Shown here: piece by piece, positions 24,488 through 32,639 of the stretch | Layout: each line of letters begins with the position of its first letter | Numbering within the stretch: position 1 is the stretch's first letter | Source of the DNA: Streptosporangiales bacterium | Lineage (GTDB): Bacteria > Actinomycetota > Actinomycetes > Streptosporangiales > WHSR01 | NCBI GenBank assembly: GCA_009379995.1 | Contig: WHSR01000006.1 | Coordinates: 1 to 41,864 of the forward strand | DNA length: 41,864 nucleotides | Direction: 5' to 3' | Made by a program: the position numbers and the translations under genes | Notes under the pieces: generated by a model | What the model was told of the DNA's origin: nothing | What the model saw: the letters and a program-made list of their open reading frames with translations, nothing else | Databases searched by the model: none

Positions 24488-25810
24488 ATGAGGAACCAAC
24501 CAACCAGCAACGAGCCGCCGGTGCTGCGGCTGCGCTCGCCCGAGGACCTGCTGGCCGCCGTGCCGTACATCCTCGGCTTCCACCCCAGCGACAGCTTGGT
24601 CGCTCTGGGGTTCGCCGGCCCGCGAGGCCGGATCACCTTCACCACCCGGGTCGACCTGCCAGAGCCCGACCACGCCGGCGGGACCAACACGGTGGCCGCG
24701 CACGTGGCCGGCACGCTCGACGGGAACGCCGCCGAAACGGTGATGCTCGTCGCGTACGGGCCGCGGCGCGGCGCCGAGCCGGTGCTCGACCTCGTCCGGG
24801 ACCGACTCGGCGACCTCGACATACCGGTGCGGGAGGTGCTGTTGGTCGTCGACGGCAGGTATTGGTCGCTGTGCTGCGACGACCCGCGGTGCTGCCCGCC
24901 GGAGGGCAAGCCGTGTGACCCGGCCTCCAGCATGGTCCCGGCGCAGGCAATGCTCGCCGGGCTCACCGCGCTGCCCGACCGGGCCGCGCTGGAGCGCTCG
25001 GTCGCCGCGGCACCGGGCGCCGTCAGAGACGCGATCAAGCAGGCCACCCGCAGTGCGGAAATCCGGCTGAACGACGAGTGGGCCGGGGCGGCGAGCGGGC
25101 AGAGCGCGCTGCGGCGGAGGCTACTGGACGAGGGCAGGCGCATGGTTCGGGACGCGCTCGGCCGCTACCGGCGAGCTGGGGGCAGCCGGTTGACCGACGA
25201 CGAGGTAGCGCTGCTCGGCCTGCTCCTCACCCTCCAGGCGGTGCGAGACGAGGCCTGGCTGCTCATCGACGCGGACTGGCGCGACGCGCATCTCGAGCTG
25301 TGGACCGATGTGGTGCGGCGCGTCGAGGAGGTCTACGCTCCCGCCCCGGCGTGCCTGCTCGGGTTCGCCGCCTGGCAAGACGGGAACGGCGCGCTCGCGC
25401 AGGTCGCTCTCGGCCGGGCCTTCGAGGCAGATCCCGACTATTCGATGGCACACCTCATCCACGATGCCCTCGTCCGCGGGGTGCCGCCCGTCCGGTGGCC
25501 GCAGATGAGCGTGCAGGAGCTGCGCGCCATGTACGACAGACGGGAGCCCCCGCCCGACGCCACACACGGTGCCCCCAGGCTGTTCGGTCCGCGTCGCACG
25601 TCCCCGAGCCCGGCCGACCCGGCAGGTCCCAGCGGTGGTCCCGGACCAGCCGAAACAGCCGAACCAGGCGATCAGGCCGAACCGGCCGGTCCGGGCGATC
25701 CGAGCCGAGGCGGGCGTCGGCGGCGCAGGCGAAGACAGCCCGGCAGGCGGGCACGGGGGCGGGCACGCGGTAGGAGACACCGGCGACCTCCCGCCCGGCG
25801 ACGGCGATGA
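24488..25810 (+). CDS. DUF4192 domain protein with Arg-rich tail
   Basis: A 440-residue actinobacterial protein of unknown function. The DUF4192 domain starts with VLRLRSPEDLLAAVPYILGF, then HPSDSLVALGF, and includes WSLCCDDPRCCPPEG, a cysteine cluster typical of the family. ACLLGFAAWQDGNGALAQVAL is the family's tetratricopeptide-like end. After about residue 360 the protein turns into Pro/Ala/Gly/Glu-rich sequence. It ends in an unusual Arg-rich tail of about 35 residues, in which over half are Arg. That tail might bind nucleic acid or polyphosphate, or be a readthrough artefact. ATG 24488 starts the protein just before the conserved domain. Confidence 0.85.
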   Translation: MRNQPTSNEPPVLRLRSPEDLLAAVPYILGFHPSDSLVALGFAGPRGRITFTTRVDLPEPDHAGGTNTVAAHVAGTLDGNAAETVMLVAYGPRRGAEPVLDLVRDRLGDLDIPVREVLLVVDGRYWSLCCDDPRCCPPEGKPCDPASSMVPAQAMLAGLTALPDRAALERSVAAAPGAVRDAIKQATRSAEIRLNDEWAGAASGQSALRRRLLDEGRRMVRDALGRYRRAGGSRLTDDEVALLGLLLTLQAVRDEAWLLIDADWRDAHLELWTDVVRRVEEVYAPAPACLLGFAAWQDGNGALAQVALGRAFEADPDYSMAHLIHDALVRGVPPVRWPQMSVQELRAMYDRREPPPDATHGAPRLFGPRRTSPSPADPAGPSGGPGPAETAEPGDQAEPAGPGDPSRGGRRRRRRRQPGRRARGRARGRRHRRPPARRRR

Positions 25811-25979
25811 AGAGGCCGGCGCCGCACCCGCACGGCCCCCAATAAGTGCCAGTGAGCCACGACTCGCCGAAGCCGTTCCGGTTGTCACCCGTCGTCCCAC
25901 AGCGTACGGTTTGTCGTCGGCGTACACATTGCCATCTCCAGGTGTGGCGGGGCGTTGGCATGGACGAGGGCAGTCTCGA

Positions 25980-27695
25980 ATGAAGATGAAGCCCGGAGTG
26001 CTGCTGAGCGAGCGCTACCGGCTGGACGACCGTGTCGCTACCGGTGGCGTCGGTGAGGTATGGAAGGCCACCGACCAGGTGACGGGCTGGTGGGTGGCCG
26101 TCAAGGTGCTGCGGGACCGGCACGTCGGCGACCCCTGGTTCCGCGAGCGCTTCCGCGCCGAGGCCCACCACACCGCCGTGCTCTCCCACCCGGGTGTCGC
26201 CGAGGTCTTGGACTACGTGGAGGAGGGCGACCTCGCCTACCTGGTGATGGAGTTCCTGGCCGGTAGGCCGTTGTCCACTCTGCTTCGAGGCGGCCGCCAG
26301 CTCGGCACGCCGCTCACCCTGGGGATCATCGGCCAGGTGGCGGTGGCGCTGCAGGCGGCCCACGACGCCGGGGTCATCCACCGGGACATCAAGCCCGCCA
26401 ACCTGATCGTGGGCTACGACGGCCAGGTGAAGGTGACCGACTTCGGTATCGCGCGGGCCGCCGACATGGCGACCCTGACCCAGCCCGGCGTGGTGGTGGG
26501 CACGGCCGTCTACATGTCCCCCGAGCAAGCCGAGGCGCAACGGGTCACCTCCGCCACGGACGTCTACTCGCTCGGCGTGGTCTGCTACGAGTGCCTGGCG
26601 GGCAGGGTCCCGTTCCTCGGCAGCACGCCCGTGGAGATCGCGTTCGGGCACGTACGCGATCAGCCACCGCCGCTGCCGGCGTACGTGCCGGCCGTCCTGC
26701 GCGACCTCGTCGGTCGATGCCTGGCCAAGGACCCGTGCGAGCGACCGGCGAGCATGATCGAAATCGCCGAGACCGCGTACACCATCGCCGAGACGCTCGT
26801 GCCGGCCCGCGCCGCGGCGATCGCGCCTGGGGTCGGTCAGCGTCGAGGTGTCCACCGCGGCAGGCACCGCGGCGCGCCGCGCTGGAGACCGCGCCCAACG
26901 CCGGTGCGGCCCGGGTCGCCGGGCACACCCCGCTGGAGGCACCGCGCCGGGGTCGTCGCGGGTCCCGGCCGCTCGAGAGCGGAGGGGCAGGGGCAGCCGA
27001 CGAGGGCCAGCAAGGCTCGGCTGGCCGGCGCTGCCATAACAGGGCTCGGGTCCTCGATCCTCACGCCCCATCCGATCCGCCGCCGTCGCGCCGTCGTGGC
27101 AAGCCTGGCCGGCACCACCGTTCTGGCAAGCGGCCTGCTACTTGGCGGATACGTCGGCGCCTTTCCCGGCAAGGCGCCGTTCCGCGGCACCGAGACCTCG
27201 GTGAGTCCGACACCGAGCGTCCCTCCGTCCGAAGGCCCGAATGCCACTGCCACGCCCTCGGTTACACCCGGGGGCGGCGAGCCCTCGATCGCCCAGCGCG
27301 GGGCCTACGACCGGCGAAACGGCACCGGGCCGGACACCGCCGCGCGGAACCGCCCCAGTCCTTCCGGACCGGACACCGCGACGCCGTCGCGGACGCAGCC
27401 CAGCGTCCCCGTCCCGTCGAGGAACGCGACCGGGTGGCCCGAGCCGGACGCGCCGCCGGATTCATCCTCCCCGCCGGGATCGGAGGACATCAGCCCCAGC
27501 CCTTCGCCCTCCGTCACCGTGAATCTCGCCGAAGAACAACGCTCCGGTCGGTACTCGACGGCGAATACGCAGCCGTCCACGGACAGTGAGGACGGGGACA
27601 GCGAGGACGGGGCCGACGATCAGTCCGATCTCGGGACGGACCTCGGCGGGGTGGGTGTCGGCATCGACCTGCTCGAGGACTCCCCTCGGCCGTGA
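25980..27695 (+). CDS. Transmembrane Ser/Thr protein kinase
   Basis: A 571-residue Hanks-type kinase. The kinase domain (about 1-270) has the glycine loop VATGGVGEVWKATD, Lys42, HRDIKPANL (catalytic Asp136), DFG (154-156) and SPEQ, so it looks active. An Arg-rich juxtamembrane segment is followed by one transmembrane helix at about 371-393. An extracellular Ser/Thr/Pro-rich tail follows, ending in acidic Asp/Glu/Gly repeats (DSEDGDSEDGADD). There are no PASTA repeats, so it is not the PknB cell-wall sensor type. ATG 25980 follows GAGGG. It may signal to the DUF4192 or glycosyltransferase neighbours, but no operon link is proven. Confidence 0.9.
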   Translation: MKMKPGVLLSERYRLDDRVATGGVGEVWKATDQVTGWWVAVKVLRDRHVGDPWFRERFRAEAHHTAVLSHPGVAEVLDYVEEGDLAYLVMEFLAGRPLSTLLRGGRQLGTPLTLGIIGQVAVALQAAHDAGVIHRDIKPANLIVGYDGQVKVTDFGIARAADMATLTQPGVVVGTAVYMSPEQAEAQRVTSATDVYSLGVVCYECLAGRVPFLGSTPVEIAFGHVRDQPPPLPAYVPAVLRDLVGRCLAKDPCERPASMIEIAETAYTIAETLVPARAAAIAPGVGQRRGVHRGRHRGAPRWRPRPTPVRPGSPGTPRWRHRAGVVAGPGRSRAEGQGQPTRASKARLAGAAITGLGSSILTPHPIRRRRAVVASLAGTTVLASGLLLGGYVGAFPGKAPFRGTETSVSPTPSVPPSEGPNATATPSVTPGGGEPSIAQRGAYDRRNGTGPDTAARNRPSPSGPDTATPSRTQPSVPVPSRNATGWPEPDAPPDSSSPPGSEDISPSPSPSVTVNLAEEQRSGRYSTANTQPSTDSEDGDSEDGADDQSDLGTDLGGVGVGIDLLEDSPRP

Positions 27696-27711
27696 GCCTG
27701 TCTCGGCAGGA

Positions 27712-29514
27712 TCACGACCGGGGCACGGCGAGGTCGGCGAACAGCTCGTTCCACTGGGTGCCCACCACGTCGAGATCGTAGGTGCGGGCGGTCTCCTGAG
27801 CGTTCATGCCGCAGCGGCGGCGCTTGCTCTCGTCGTCCATGAACTCCATCAGGGCCGCCGCGAACCCCTCGATGTCGCCGGGCTTGATCAACGCACCGTT
27901 CTCCCCGGCGACGATGACGTCGGCCGGCCCGGTCGGGCAGTCGAACGCCACCATCGGTAGCGCCTTGCTCATCGCCTCGATGACCACCATGGCGAAGCCC
28001 TCGAAGCGGGAGCTCAGCGCGTAGATCGAGCCCTTGGCCAGCTCCTCGCCCATGTGGTTCGTCCTGCCCATCAGGTGGACGTTCTCCCCCAAGGCGTGCT
28101 CGGAGATCATCCGCTGCAGCTTCTCCCGCCACGGCCCAGAGCCGTAGATCCGCAGCGTCCAGTCCGGGTAGGCGGGCTTCACCTGGGCCCACGCGCGGAC
28201 CAGCAGGTCGAAACCTTTCTGGTTGGTGAGCCGCCCGGCGGCGACCACCACCTTGCTGTCGTACTGCGCGGTCCCGCCGGCAAGCCTGGGCACCGCGTTG
28301 GGTATCCGGACCAACCGGGTCGGCGCCGACCTCAGCAACGGTTCGTAGCTGCTGCGGTCGCGGTCGGTCAGCACGGCCAGCGCGTCAAGCCGTCCGTAGT
28401 TCCTCTTGATCGCCTTCCGCAGCCCGGGCTTGTGTACGCCGAGGTTCATGTGCTCCTGGCCGACGGTGATCACCCCGGGCGGGGCGAGCGTCAACGCGAT
28501 CAGGTTCAGCGCCGGCCGGGTGGTGATCAGCACGCCCGAACGCAGCGATCGGATCGCGCGGAACAGCTGGACATCGGTCCACAGCGAACTGATCTTGTAC
28601 GCACGGTCGTCCCCGTGCACGAGCACGCTCGGTATTCGGGAGAGCACCGCGCTCACCAGCCCGAGGAGCCCGCGCGGCCGACCGGCCTCCGTTCGATCAT
28701 CAAGGGGGGTGACGGTGATGTCCTCGGGGAAGGGAAAGAACGGCTCCTCCCGGGTGCGGATCAGGCTGTACAGGGTCACCTCGTGGTCGCGCGCCAGGTA
28801 ACCGGCCAGGTTGTGCACCGTGCGGATGGTCCCGCCCATGCCGTACGCATGCATCAAGAGGAAGTACACCGCGTGCGTGCTTCGCGACGCCGGCAGGCCA
28901 CGAGCTCGCCGCCTGTTCCGGGCCCGGAGCAGCCGCATCACCAGCCGGGCCGCGGCATGGCCGAACGGCCTGCTGATCTCGCGGCGGAACCAGCGTCGCT
29001 GCGCCTCGAACCTGCGGGGCCCGGGGATCAAGGCGACCCGAAAACTGAGGTTCCCATTGACGGTTACGTACGGCGCGACCTGGTAGGTACGTCTCCTATC
29101 GGTCAGGTCCACCGGGCCCGGCACGGCGGCGAGCGACGAAGTAACCCGGTGCTCGTCGCGCTCGCCATCCGATTCGAAGACGACGTAGGCGTCCCACACC
29201 GCTTCCCTCGGCGGGAAGCAGTCCGGGGAGTCGAGGCCGAGCTCGACGCTGAAGCCCTCGTCGTCATCGGTCGCCGGCCCGAGGTCGAACCGGTGCTCGT
29301 TGTCCTTGCCCCGCTCTCGCAGCAGGAACACACGCTGGACGTCGCCGCGGCCGGCCCAGCGACCCGCCGGAGCGGCGGTACCGGCGAACTCGACGAGGCC
29401 GCCGTCCACGTGCGCCTGGCCCACGTCACACCGGTGGGCTGCTTCCTCGGGCGCCCCTTCCGTGGGGTCGCCGGACGTTGTCCTGGCCTTCGTCATCCGG
29501 TCACCATTGATCAT
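27712..29514 (-). CDS. GT4-family glycosyltransferase with N-terminal beta-rich domain
   Basis: A 600-residue protein. The first 200 or so residues form a beta-rich domain (FRVALIPGPRRFE at its end) like those on teichoic-acid and polysaccharide enzymes. It is followed by a GT-B glycosyltransferase: GMGGTIRTVHNLAGYLARDH at the start of the first lobe, VVVAAGRLTNQKGFDLLVRAW, IYGSGPWREKLQ, LMGRT, and the EGFAMVVIEAM (E-x7-E) donor site. It transfers a sugar from a nucleotide donor to a wall or extracellular polymer; the substrates are unknown. ATG 29514 lies against a GC-rich hairpin, and ATG 29496 is a plausible alternative. Confidence 0.85.
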   Translation of the reverse strand: MINGDRMTKARTTSGDPTEGAPEEAAHRCDVGQAHVDGGLVEFAGTAAPAGRWAGRGDVQRVFLLRERGKDNEHRFDLGPATDDDEGFSVELGLDSPDCFPPREAVWDAYVVFESDGERDEHRVTSSLAAVPGPVDLTDRRRTYQVAPYVTVNGNLSFRVALIPGPRRFEAQRRWFRREISRPFGHAAARLVMRLLRARNRRRARGLPASRSTHAVYFLLMHAYGMGGTIRTVHNLAGYLARDHEVTLYSLIRTREEPFFPFPEDITVTPLDDRTEAGRPRGLLGLVSAVLSRIPSVLVHGDDRAYKISSLWTDVQLFRAIRSLRSGVLITTRPALNLIALTLAPPGVITVGQEHMNLGVHKPGLRKAIKRNYGRLDALAVLTDRDRSSYEPLLRSAPTRLVRIPNAVPRLAGGTAQYDSKVVVAAGRLTNQKGFDLLVRAWAQVKPAYPDWTLRIYGSGPWREKLQRMISEHALGENVHLMGRTNHMGEELAKGSIYALSSRFEGFAMVVIEAMSKALPMVAFDCPTGPADVIVAGENGALIKPGDIEGFAAALMEFMDDESKRRRCGMNAQETARTYDLDVVGTQWNELFADLAVPRS

Positions 29515-29515
29515 G

Positions 29516-29565
29516 ATCCCCCGCCCGGAAATGAACCATGTCGAAGGGTAACCCGGGCGGGGGAT
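29516..29565 (-). terminator. GC-rich hairpin after the SHOCT gene
   Basis: Perfect 13-base arms (ATCCCCCGCCCGG at 29516-29528 and its complement at 29553-29565) enclose a 24-base loop. The hairpin lies 19 bp after the SHOCT stop and just before the glycosyltransferase start, both on the minus strand. There is no clear U-tract, so it could be a terminator, attenuator or translation block for the glycosyltransferase. Confidence 0.5.
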
Positions 29566-29584
29566 GCGTAGGTACGAAACTCAC

Positions 29585-29902
29585 TCAGGAAAGCTCGTTC
29601 AGCCGATTACGGTATTCCTCCTCGTCGATCTCCCCACGGGCGAACCGCTCGGCCAGGATGCGCCGGGCGCCCTCGGTGGCGCTCGGGACATAGCCGACGC
29701 CCTGGGTATAGCCGGTAGCTGCCGGTTGGTTCCGCTGGGAAGCACGTACCACGGCCCACACCACGAGGCCGACGACGGCGAGGAACACCAGCCAACCGAT
29801 CGGCCAGGCGATCCACCACCAACCTCCGCCGCCTCCGTCGGCACCCCAGGGGCCGCCGTGCGGTCCCGCGTACTGCGTCAGCATCGTCGTCAACGCGTTC
29901 AT
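29585..29902 (-). CDS. SHOCT-domain membrane protein
   Basis: A 105-residue protein. A Gly/Trp-rich N-terminus (GGGGGWWWIAW) is followed by one transmembrane helix (PIGWLVFLAVVGLVVWAVV). The C-terminus is a SHOCT motif, RRILAERFARGEIDEEEYRNR, a short amphipathic helix pair common in small membrane proteins. Its role in oligomerisation or membrane homeostasis is only suggested by the family. ATG 29902 has GGGGAGG six bases upstream. Confidence 0.85.
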   Translation of the reverse strand: MNALTTMLTQYAGPHGGPWGADGGGGGWWWIAWPIGWLVFLAVVGLVVWAVVRASQRNQPAATGYTQGVGYVPSATEGARRILAERFARGEIDEEEYRNRLNELS

Positions 29903-29989
29903 CCGAACCTCCCCAAATCGGTGGTCGTTCGGAAACAAGCCTCGGCCTCGGCGGGTACTCCCGTCGTCCCACCGGAAGCGGCTTTTCGC

Positions 29990-30340
29990 CTACGTGGCCG
30001 CCCGTAGCCGCGCTACGTGGCAGGGCGTACCGTCCCGGCCGTTCCGGGTCTCCCGGCGGAGTGTGCGGCGTTCCTCGGGCGTGGTGCCGCCCCAGATGCC
30101 GTGCGCCTCCCCCGCGTCGAGGGCGTGGCCGAGGCAGTCGTCCCGGACCCGACACCGCTCGCACACCGCCTTCGCGGCGGCGATCTGGCGCAGGGCCGGA
30201 CCCTGGGTACCCACCGGGTAGAAGAGCTCCGGGTCCCGGCCCGCGCAGGCAGCCCGATCGACCCAGTCGCCGGGGAAGGCGTCACCGGCCGAGAGGAGGG
30301 TCGTGAGAAGGAGGGCCATCGGGTCCGATCCCATGGACAC
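29990..30340 (-). CDS. WhiB-family iron-sulfur transcription regulator
   Basis: A 116-residue WhiB-like protein. The four cysteines are in RAACAGRD and VCERCRVRDDCL, arranged C-x(n)-C-x2-C-x5-C, which bind a 4Fe-4S cluster. The family turn GIWGG and a basic C-terminal segment (RRTLRRETRNGRDG) for DNA or sigma-factor binding are present. These proteins sense redox or nitric oxide and work with the primary sigma factor in actinobacteria. The GTG start at 30340 is one option; ATG 30319 (MALLLTT) is another. It is divergent from the MFS transporter. Confidence 0.93.
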   Translation of the reverse strand: MSMGSDPMALLLTTLLSAGDAFPGDWVDRAACAGRDPELFYPVGTQGPALRQIAAAKAVCERCRVRDDCLGHALDAGEAHGIWGGTTPEERRTLRRETRNGRDGTPCHVARLRAAT

Positions 30341-30391
30341 AGCCTGGCTCGTCCGGGGCCCGAGGACATCCGCCGTCGGGCGGTCTGCGTG

Positions 30392-30431
30392 CTACGCCGC
30401 CGGACGTACCTGCCTACGCCGTGCGGCGTAG
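30392..30431. promoter_or_regulatory. Tandem operators CTACGC-N6-GCGTAG (sites 5a and 5b)
   Basis: Two copies lie 22 bp apart, about two helical turns. The strong one, CTACGCCGTGCGGCGTAG at 30414-30431, is perfect. A weaker CTACGC-CGCCGG-ACGTAC lies at 30392-30409. Same half-site and six-base spacer as the sites upstream of the three kinases. They are in the gap between WhiB and the MFS transporter, whose convergent neighbour is two-component pair 3. Confidence 0.65.
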
Positions 30432-30592
30432 CCGGGGTGGCACGGGCCCGACGGCCGGGCCGTCGAGGCCATAACGAGACAAGGCATGGACATTCCGTTG
30501 ATCTTGCCGTACACATGATCTTTACAGGGGGCACCGCTCGACACACGGCAGGACCCGTACGGCAGAGGGTCCAAAGTAGGAGGAGGAGCGCG

Positions 30593-31909
30593 ATGGCCTC
30601 CAGTGATCAGCAGACTGCCCGCGGGGACCAGGAAAGGATCGTCTCCCTGGAGTGGTACCGGTCGCTTCGAGGTGGCGGCCGGAGCGCCTTCTGGGCCGGC
30701 GCCTTCGGGTGGGCCCTGGACGCGTACGACTTCATGATCTACACGTTCGCGCTGTCGGCGATCGCCACCGTGTTCAGCCTCAGCTCTGGGCAGTCCGGCC
30801 TCATCGCCACCGTCACCCTCGTGGTCTCCGCCCTCGGCGGGGCCCTCGCCGGCATCCTGGCCGACCGGATCGGCCGGGTACGTACGCTGATGATCACCAT
30901 CGCCGCGTACGCCCTCTTCACCTTCCTATCCGGTCTCGCTCCGAACTACGAGCTCCTGCTCATCTTCCGCGCGCTGCAGGGCCTCGGCTTCGGTGGCGAG
31001 TGGGCGGCAGGTGCGATCCTGGTGGCCGAGATCTCCAACGCGAAGCAGCGAGGTCGCACGCTCGGCGCGATCCAGAGCTTCTGGGCCATCGGGTGGGGCC
31101 TGGCCGCCGTGGTCTTCGTCATCGTGTTCAGCATCGCTCCGCCGGAGCTGGCCTGGCGGATCATGTTCTGGCTCGGCATCCTGCCGGCCCTGCTGATCCT
31201 CTACATCCGGGCCAAGGTGCCCGAGCCCGAGATCTATGTCGGCACCCGCGAGCAGAAGGAGGAACGGACCGAGGAGGCCCTGGAACGCGGGGCGACAACT
31301 CCGGCGTTCGTGCAGATCTTCCGGCCGGACCTGCTCCGCACCACCGTCGCGGCCTCGATACTGTCGATGGGAGCGCAGGGCGGGTACTACTCCATCTTCA
31401 CCTGGCTCCCCTCGTACCTGGAGAGCGAGCGGGAACTCACCGTCGTGGGCACCGGCTCGTACACGGCCATCGTCATCATTGGCTCGTTCGTCGGGTACAT
31501 CGTGAGCGGGTACGTGCACGACTGGCTCGGCCGCCGGCCGACCTTCGCGCTGTACTCAACGTTCAGCGGATTGTTGATCTTCGCCTACACCCAGATCCCG
31601 ACCGGAGCGAACACGCTGCTGCTCATCCTCGGGTTCCCGCTCGGGTTCTTCGCCTCCGGCATCTTCAGCGGCTTCGGGTCCTACCTCGCGGAGCTGTACC
31701 CGAGCCGATGCCGGGGCGCCGGCCAGGGCTTCTCCTACAACTTCGGCCGAGGGATGGGCGCAGCCTTCCCCGCCATGATCGGCTTCCTCTCCGCCGTGAT
31801 CGGCTTGACCGGTGCGATCGCCTTCGGAGCGCTCGCATACGGCCTCTGCCTGATCTCGCTCCTCTTCCTGCGGGAAACCCGGGGCAAGACCCTCGTGGTC
31901 CTCGACTGA
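30593..31909 (+). CDS. MFS transporter (SHS/AAHS-like, organic acid or sialate type)
   Basis: A 438-residue 12-helix major facilitator. Helix 1 carries FGWALDAYDFMIYTFALSAI, with the paired acids typical of the sialate:H+ and aromatic-acid:H+ symporters. The ADRIGRVRTL loop 2-3 motif and GEWAAGAILVAE follow. The second half repeats the pattern with HDWLGRRPTFAL. It probably imports an organic acid with protons, but could also export. ATG 30593 has a strong AGGAGGAGG site. The upstream gap holds tandem copies of the kinase-type operator. It is convergent with response regulator 3. Confidence 0.9.
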   Translation: MASSDQQTARGDQERIVSLEWYRSLRGGGRSAFWAGAFGWALDAYDFMIYTFALSAIATVFSLSSGQSGLIATVTLVVSALGGALAGILADRIGRVRTLMITIAAYALFTFLSGLAPNYELLLIFRALQGLGFGGEWAAGAILVAEISNAKQRGRTLGAIQSFWAIGWGLAAVVFVIVFSIAPPELAWRIMFWLGILPALLILYIRAKVPEPEIYVGTREQKEERTEEALERGATTPAFVQIFRPDLLRTTVAASILSMGAQGGYYSIFTWLPSYLESERELTVVGTGSYTAIVIIGSFVGYIVSGYVHDWLGRRPTFALYSTFSGLLIFAYTQIPTGANTLLLILGFPLGFFASGIFSGFGSYLAELYPSRCRGAGQGFSYNFGRGMGAAFPAMIGFLSAVIGLTGAIAFGALAYGLCLISLLFLRETRGKTLVVLD

Positions 31910-31917
31910 CCCCCGCA

Positions 31918-31978
31918 CCGAGATCTATGTTGCGGGGGTCCGAACCGGACAAAACGACTCCCATAACATAGATCTCGG
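31918..31978. terminator. Bidirectional hairpin terminator
   Basis: Perfect 14-base arms CCGAGATCTATGTT (31918-31931) and AACATAGATCTCGG (31965-31978) enclose a 33-base loop that itself contains the small hairpin GTCCG/CGGAC. It lies between the stop of the MFS transporter (plus strand) and that of response regulator 3 (minus strand), where it can end transcripts from both sides. Confidence 0.75.
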
Positions 31979-31985
31979 CGGGGAA

Positions 31986-32639
31986 TCACCCGGCCAGGCC
32001 GGACTGGAACGCGAAGACGACGAGCTGAGCACGGTCGCGGGCGTGCAGCTTCACCATCGCCCGGCTCACGTGTGTCCGTACGGTGGCCGGGCTGACCACC
32101 AAGCGGTCGGCGATCTCCTCGTTGGACAGTCCCTCGGCGACCAAGGCCATGATCTCCCGCTCCCGACCGGTGAGCGCGCCCATCTGCGGGTGTGGGTTCG
32201 GCCGTCGTCCCCGCTTCGAGACGAACTCGCCGATCACCCGGCGGGTGACGGCCGGGGACAACAGCGACTGCCCGTCCGCGACGACGCGGACGGCACGCAG
32301 CAACTCGGCCGGCTCGGTGTCCTTGATCAGGAATCCGCTCGCCCCGGCGCGCAGCGACTCGAAGACGTACTCGTCGAGCTCGAACGTGGTCAGCACGATC
32401 ACCCTGGTGCCGGAAAGGGACTCGTCGGCGGCGATCGAGCCGGTCGCCTCGATCCCGTCCATCACCGGCATCCGCACGTCCATGAGCACGATGTCCGGGT
32501 GGAGCCTGCGGACCAGCTCGAGGGCCTCCCGCCCGTCGCCCGCCTCGCCGACCAGTTCGAGGTCGTCCTCGGTCTCCAGGAGCACCTTCAGGCCTACCCG
32601 GACGAGGGCCTGGTCGTCGGCCACCAGCACGCGGATCAC
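31986..32639 (-). CDS. NarL/LuxR-family response regulator 3
   Basis: A 217-residue regulator. The receiver has LVADDQ, Asp54 (IVLMDVRMP), VIVLTTFELDEYVF and GFLIKDTEP, all intact. The LuxR helix-turn-helix is LTGREREIMALVAEGLSNEE, then VVSPATVRTHVSRAMVKL. GTG 32639 overlaps the kinase 3 stop by four bases. It is closely related to regulator 2. Because its partner kinase lacks the phosphoacceptor His, its phosphorylation may depend on other kinases or small phosphodonors. Candidate binding sites are 33855-33872 and 30392-30431. Confidence 0.92.
   Translation of the reverse strand: MIRVLVADDQALVRVGLKVLLETEDDLELVGEAGDGREALELVRRLHPDIVLMDVRMPVMDGIEATGSIAADESLSGTRVIVLTTFELDEYVFESLRAGASGFLIKDTEPAELLRAVRVVADGQSLLSPAVTRRVIGEFVSKRGRRPNPHPQMGALTGREREIMALVAEGLSNEEIADRLVVSPATVRTHVSRAMVKLHARDRAQLVVFAFQSGLAG

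Noticed and set aside
26820..27060. Frameshift in the Arg-rich juxtamembrane region of the Ser/Thr kinase
   Set aside because: The frame continues into a good transmembrane helix and a normal Ser/Pro-rich extracellular tail, so an unusual linker is the simpler reading.
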